The notes below the pieces were generated by a model. That model did no database searches. It had not been told where the DNA came from and saw nothing but the letters and a program-made list of their open reading frames with translations. DNA of 64,000 bases from Rutidosis leptorrhynchoides (lineage: Eukaryota; Streptophyta; Magnoliopsida; Asterales; Asteraceae), in the NCBI RefSeq assembly GCF_046630445.1, contig NC_092341.1:292141001-292205000 (forward strand). The letters run 5' to 3'. Positions 60,965 through 64,000 of this stretch are shown piece by piece. Position 1 is the first letter of the stretch. Each line of letters starts with the position of its first letter. The position numbers were made by a program, and so were the translations under genes.

Positions 60965-63912
60965 TCCACTAGACAACAGCTTTGTGGTCCCGTACAACAG
61001 ATATCTACTTCTAAAATACAATGCCCATATAAATGTGGAGTGGTTCAATAGATCTCGGGCAATCAAATACTTATTCAAATACTTGAACAAAGGGCCGGAC
61101 CACGCAACAATAGTGATACAAGAAAATATGATTCCCAGCGGTGATTCTCGTGGAGAAAACGTAATTGATGTTGACGAGATAAGGAATTATTTGGATTGTC
61201 GTTATTTATCGCCATGTGAAGCTGTCTCGAGGTTGTTTTCGTATGACATCCACTACTCAAAACCACCGGTCATAAAATTGTCATTTCATCTACCAAATCA
61301 ACAATCGATAACGCTCCGTGATTCACAACAGCTACCCGCATTATTAAAAAAAGGAGAGTATTAAAGAAACGATGTTCACATAGTGGTTTGAGCTTAACAA
61401 ACTGGATGAGCTTGCACGAACGCTTACATACGCAAAAATCCCTCAACATTATGTTTGGAATCAGGATGCAAAAATGTGGACAACGAGAAAACTTCGAACC
61501 AGCATTGGCCGCATAGTGTACTCAAATCCTGCCTCAGGCGAACGTTATTATCTACATATGTTGCTTAATATAGTAAAAGGTCCTCGTTATTTTGATGAAA
61601 TACGTATAGTAGATGGTATATTACATCCAACATTTAAAGATGCCTACTTTGCGTATGGTTTGGTCAATGATGCCAGAGAATGGACACAGGCTATCACAGA
61701 AGCGACATTATGGGCATCGGGCTTGCAACTACAAGAGTTATTTGCCACCATTCTACTCTTTTGCAAAGTAAGTAAACCATTGCAACTCTGGGAGTTAAAT
61801 TGGCAAGCTTTGTAGGACGACATCCTGCATAAAAAAAGAAAAATATTCAACTTCCCTAATTTGATCCTGACCAATGAACAGATTAAGAATTATTGCTTGG
61901 TCGAAATTCAGGGCATATTAAATAAAAATGAAAAGTCATTAGATGATTACCCTGAGCTTTCACAACCCGACCCATCTATGCAAAACCAAATGGACAACCG
62001 TCTTATTCGAGACGAGTTAAATTATAATATAAAATACATGCATATTCTACATGAGAGCCTTTTCAGCTCTCTCAACCCAGAACAACTAGCAATTTATCAC
62101 CAGGTTTGTTTTTTTTTTTTAGGGTTTCTTAAAATTTTTGCCTCCCTCCTATTTAATAACTACTATCGACAGGTCTTAGCGGCTTTAACACAGAAAAAGG
62201 GGGCCTTTTCCCTTATGTGGCCCTGGTTACAATGGGAAAACATTCGTATACAACATTGTCCCTTAATGTTTCCTTTTTTTATAAAAAATTCTTTTTCTCC
62301 TACTGTTATCAACAGGTCTTAGCAGCTGTAACCCATAAAAAAGGAGGGATTTTTTTCTTATATGGTCCTGGTGGGACTGGGAAAACGTTCCTATACACCG
62401 CTGTCCTCGCAAAATTACGAGCAGAAAGGAAGATTGTCCTCGCAAAATTACGAGCAGAAAGGAAGATTGTCCTCGCGGTTGCATCTTCAGGTATGTTTGT
62501 TTCTTGCTTCTTAGAGTTTGTTAATTTATTGTTGGGTACCGTTATATCCTGCTACACTATGCACCAAACTCAACCCTTTCAATACATATAAACATTAAAG
62601 CACTAACACCGAAAAAAATGCAGGTATCGCTTCCCTTCTTTTACCCAGAGGACGAACAGCCCACAGTCGATTCGTGATCCCCCTGGAATTGATGGAAAAC
62701 AGTACATGCGGTATAAAACAAAAGACCCACTTGGCGGCCCTTATTCAAGAAGTCAGCTTAATCATTTGGGACGAAGCTCCGATGACTCGGAGATTTGCAT
62801 TCGAGGCGTTAGACAAAACCTTGCGAGACATTTTGGGCGCTAAGGATGATGCAAACATATTGAAACTTTTTGGCGGTATGCCTATCTTATTGGGAGGCGA
62901 CTTCCGGGAGATACTGCCCGTAATACCAAAAGGCAAGCGACAAGAGGTTATTCATGCATGCATCAATAGATCAGACCTTTGGCATCACTATCAATTGCAT
63001 ACGATTTCCCATATCATGAGAGTAAATGAATACAGTGCTGATGGTGCACATGATATCCGGAAACACGCATTCAATAAATGGGTCCTTGATGTAGGCAAAG
63101 GTAAAGTACCAGCAAGGTGTAAAGATGGAGAAGAGGAACCAACATGGATAAAGATTCCCGATGAATTCGTTGTCAGATCTGAAAAACCTCCCATTGAAGA
63201 AATCGTTGACACCATTTTCCAAGATTTCACCGTAAGACAAGAAGATGAGGAGTACTTGCGTGAACAGGCGATCTTGACACCACGGAATGATGACGCTGCC
63301 TAGATTAACAAACATATGTTCAAGATACTCGAGGGTGCATCAATGATATTTAAAAGCTCTGAAGAGATTTGCAAGGGTTCAACTGACAACATCGATCAAC
63401 ACCACGCATACCCCGTGGAATTTTTAAATAAATTAAATTTCCCAGGAGTTCCCCCTCACAAGTTGAAACTAAAAATAGGGCAGCCAATTATGCTATTAAG
63501 GAACCTACGCCCGAGCGCAGGCATGTGTAATGGAACACGCCTCATCATAACCGACTTCCAAAAGTTTGTTCTCCAAGCTCGAATAATCACTGGCTCTCAT
63601 ATAGGGAAAACGGTCATAATACCAAGAATTGTCCTCACTTCCACACAAACAAAGTGGCCGTTTGTCATGCAACGAATACAATTCCCGATCAGACCATGTT
63701 ACGCAATGACGATAAACAAAAGCCAAGGTCAGTCGTTAAAATTCGTTGGCCTCTATCTCCCTACACCTGTATTCAGCCATGGTCAACTATACGTAGCACT
63801 TTCAAGAGTCACTGACCCCAGTGGGCTGAAAATAATAATGGTAAATGACACCGATGAGCATTTGAAGGGCCACACAAAAATGTCGTATACAAAGAAACCT
63901 TCTTCAACTTGA
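60965..63912 (+). pseudogene. Helitron-type PIF1-like helicase, Rep domain missing, broken
   Basis: It begins inside the family at LDNSFVVPYNRYLLLKYNAH, downstream of the Rep/HUH nuclease, which is absent. It continues through YLDCRYLSPCEAVSRLFSYD, IGRIVYSNPASGERYYLHML, a Walker A GPGGTGKT (62364-62387), Walker B-like IIWDEAPM, LLGGDFREILPVIP, and the PIF1/RecD-like C-terminal motifs MTINKSQGQSL and LYVALSRVT. Defects: frameshift near 61349, TAG at 61381 and 61813, a frame-disrupted duplicate of the Walker A exon (about 62172-62300), a tandem in-frame 33-bp repeat (62403-62468), and TAG at 63301. Introns occur near 62104-62172 and 62492-62623. The helicase would unwind the donor strand in Helitron transposition; this copy is dead. 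Confidence 0.88.
62403..62468 (+). repeat. 33-bp tandem duplication in the helicase
   Basis: The unit starting GTCCTCGCAAAATTACGAGC occurs twice back to back, giving LAKLRAERKIV twice in frame just after Walker A. This is not part of the family's usual sequence. Confidence 0.9.
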
Positions 63913-64000
63913 ACTACGATTTATAAAGGTACTACTAAACCCTTACTGTGATCCTTCCTTTGATCATATTACATGCTCTGTTTTGTTTATTATCGATTAA
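63913..64000. other. Downstream flank of the helicase, cut by the window end
   Basis: Non-coding, AT-rich; no Helitron 3' hairpin or CTRR could be recognised before the edge. Confidence 0.4.

Larger units (their letters stand above)
32640..63912 (+). mobile_element. Remnant of a large Helitron (RPA1-like gene plus helicase), ends not fixed
   Basis: RPA1-like exons (33156-34058, 47187-47557, 60652 onward) and a Helitron-type helicase (60965-63912) run in the same direction. Removing the two gypsy elements, with one TSD copy each, makes the RPA exons continuous. The region between the RPA C-terminal part and the helicase lacks the Rep (HUH nuclease) domain, so the element cannot be autonomous. 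The left limit given is only the start of recognisable leader sequence. I found no secure TC 5' end or CTRR 3' end, and the element may continue past the window. Confidence 0.7.

Overview
This is a plant nuclear window, almost certainly from a eudicot with a repeat-rich genome. The LTR families resemble those I associate with Asteraceae, but I cannot prove the family from sequence alone. It holds one recognisable host gene. The rest is nested transposable elements, many of which can be delimited exactly by target-site duplications (TSDs) or a paralogous empty site.

Layout. 1-3 kb: degenerate tandem repeat, (TA)n tracts and a (TA)n-flanked foldback element. 3000-8853: a small non-autonomous LTR element (194-bp LTRs, TSD TTTCT). 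Its 5' LTR was split by a 4290-bp Helitron (3024-7313) carrying exon-intron fragments of three host genes: chaperonin CCT epsilon, a patellin, and GDP-mannose pyrophosphorylase alpha (GMPPA). The intact 3' LTR supplies the empty site. 10.8-19.5 kb, minus strand: a 12-exon SULTR2-type sulfate transporter whose exons add up to 666 codons. Its first exon is interrupted by a young, full-length Copia element (14503-19387, identical 384-bp LTRs, TSD CTTTA). 19.6-22.9 kb: AT-rich and G/T-rich unassigned sequence. 22895-27180: reverse-oriented solo LTR of a gypsy family (TSD AGTAA). 27654-28907: 5'-truncated LINE with a 17-bp TSD. 29.9-32.4 kb: MITEs, including (TA)n-flanked foldback elements with telomere-like cores and one with an array of 14-bp palindromes. 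33.2-63.9 kb: remains of a large Helitron encoding an RPA1-like protein and a PIF1-type helicase, whose RPA exons are split by two related Ty3/gypsy chromovirus elements (34059-47181, TSD GGTGC; 47558-60646, TSD CAATT).

Most notable: both chromovirus elements carry, between primer-binding site and gag, two extra sense ORFs. One is an acidic protein of unknown function. The other is a 227-aa F-box protein with a Sel1-like region, apparently of host origin. The two copies are independent insertions, so the extra genes belong to the family rather than to one accident. In the older copy pol has seven stops while both extra ORFs remain open. A partial copy of the element's own 3' junction sits between these ORFs and gag and may mark how they were acquired. 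The younger element has near-identical LTRs yet a broken gag, suggesting mobilisation in trans.

All coordinates, splice sites and mismatch counts were read by eye. Family names rest on recognised protein motifs, not on a database search.
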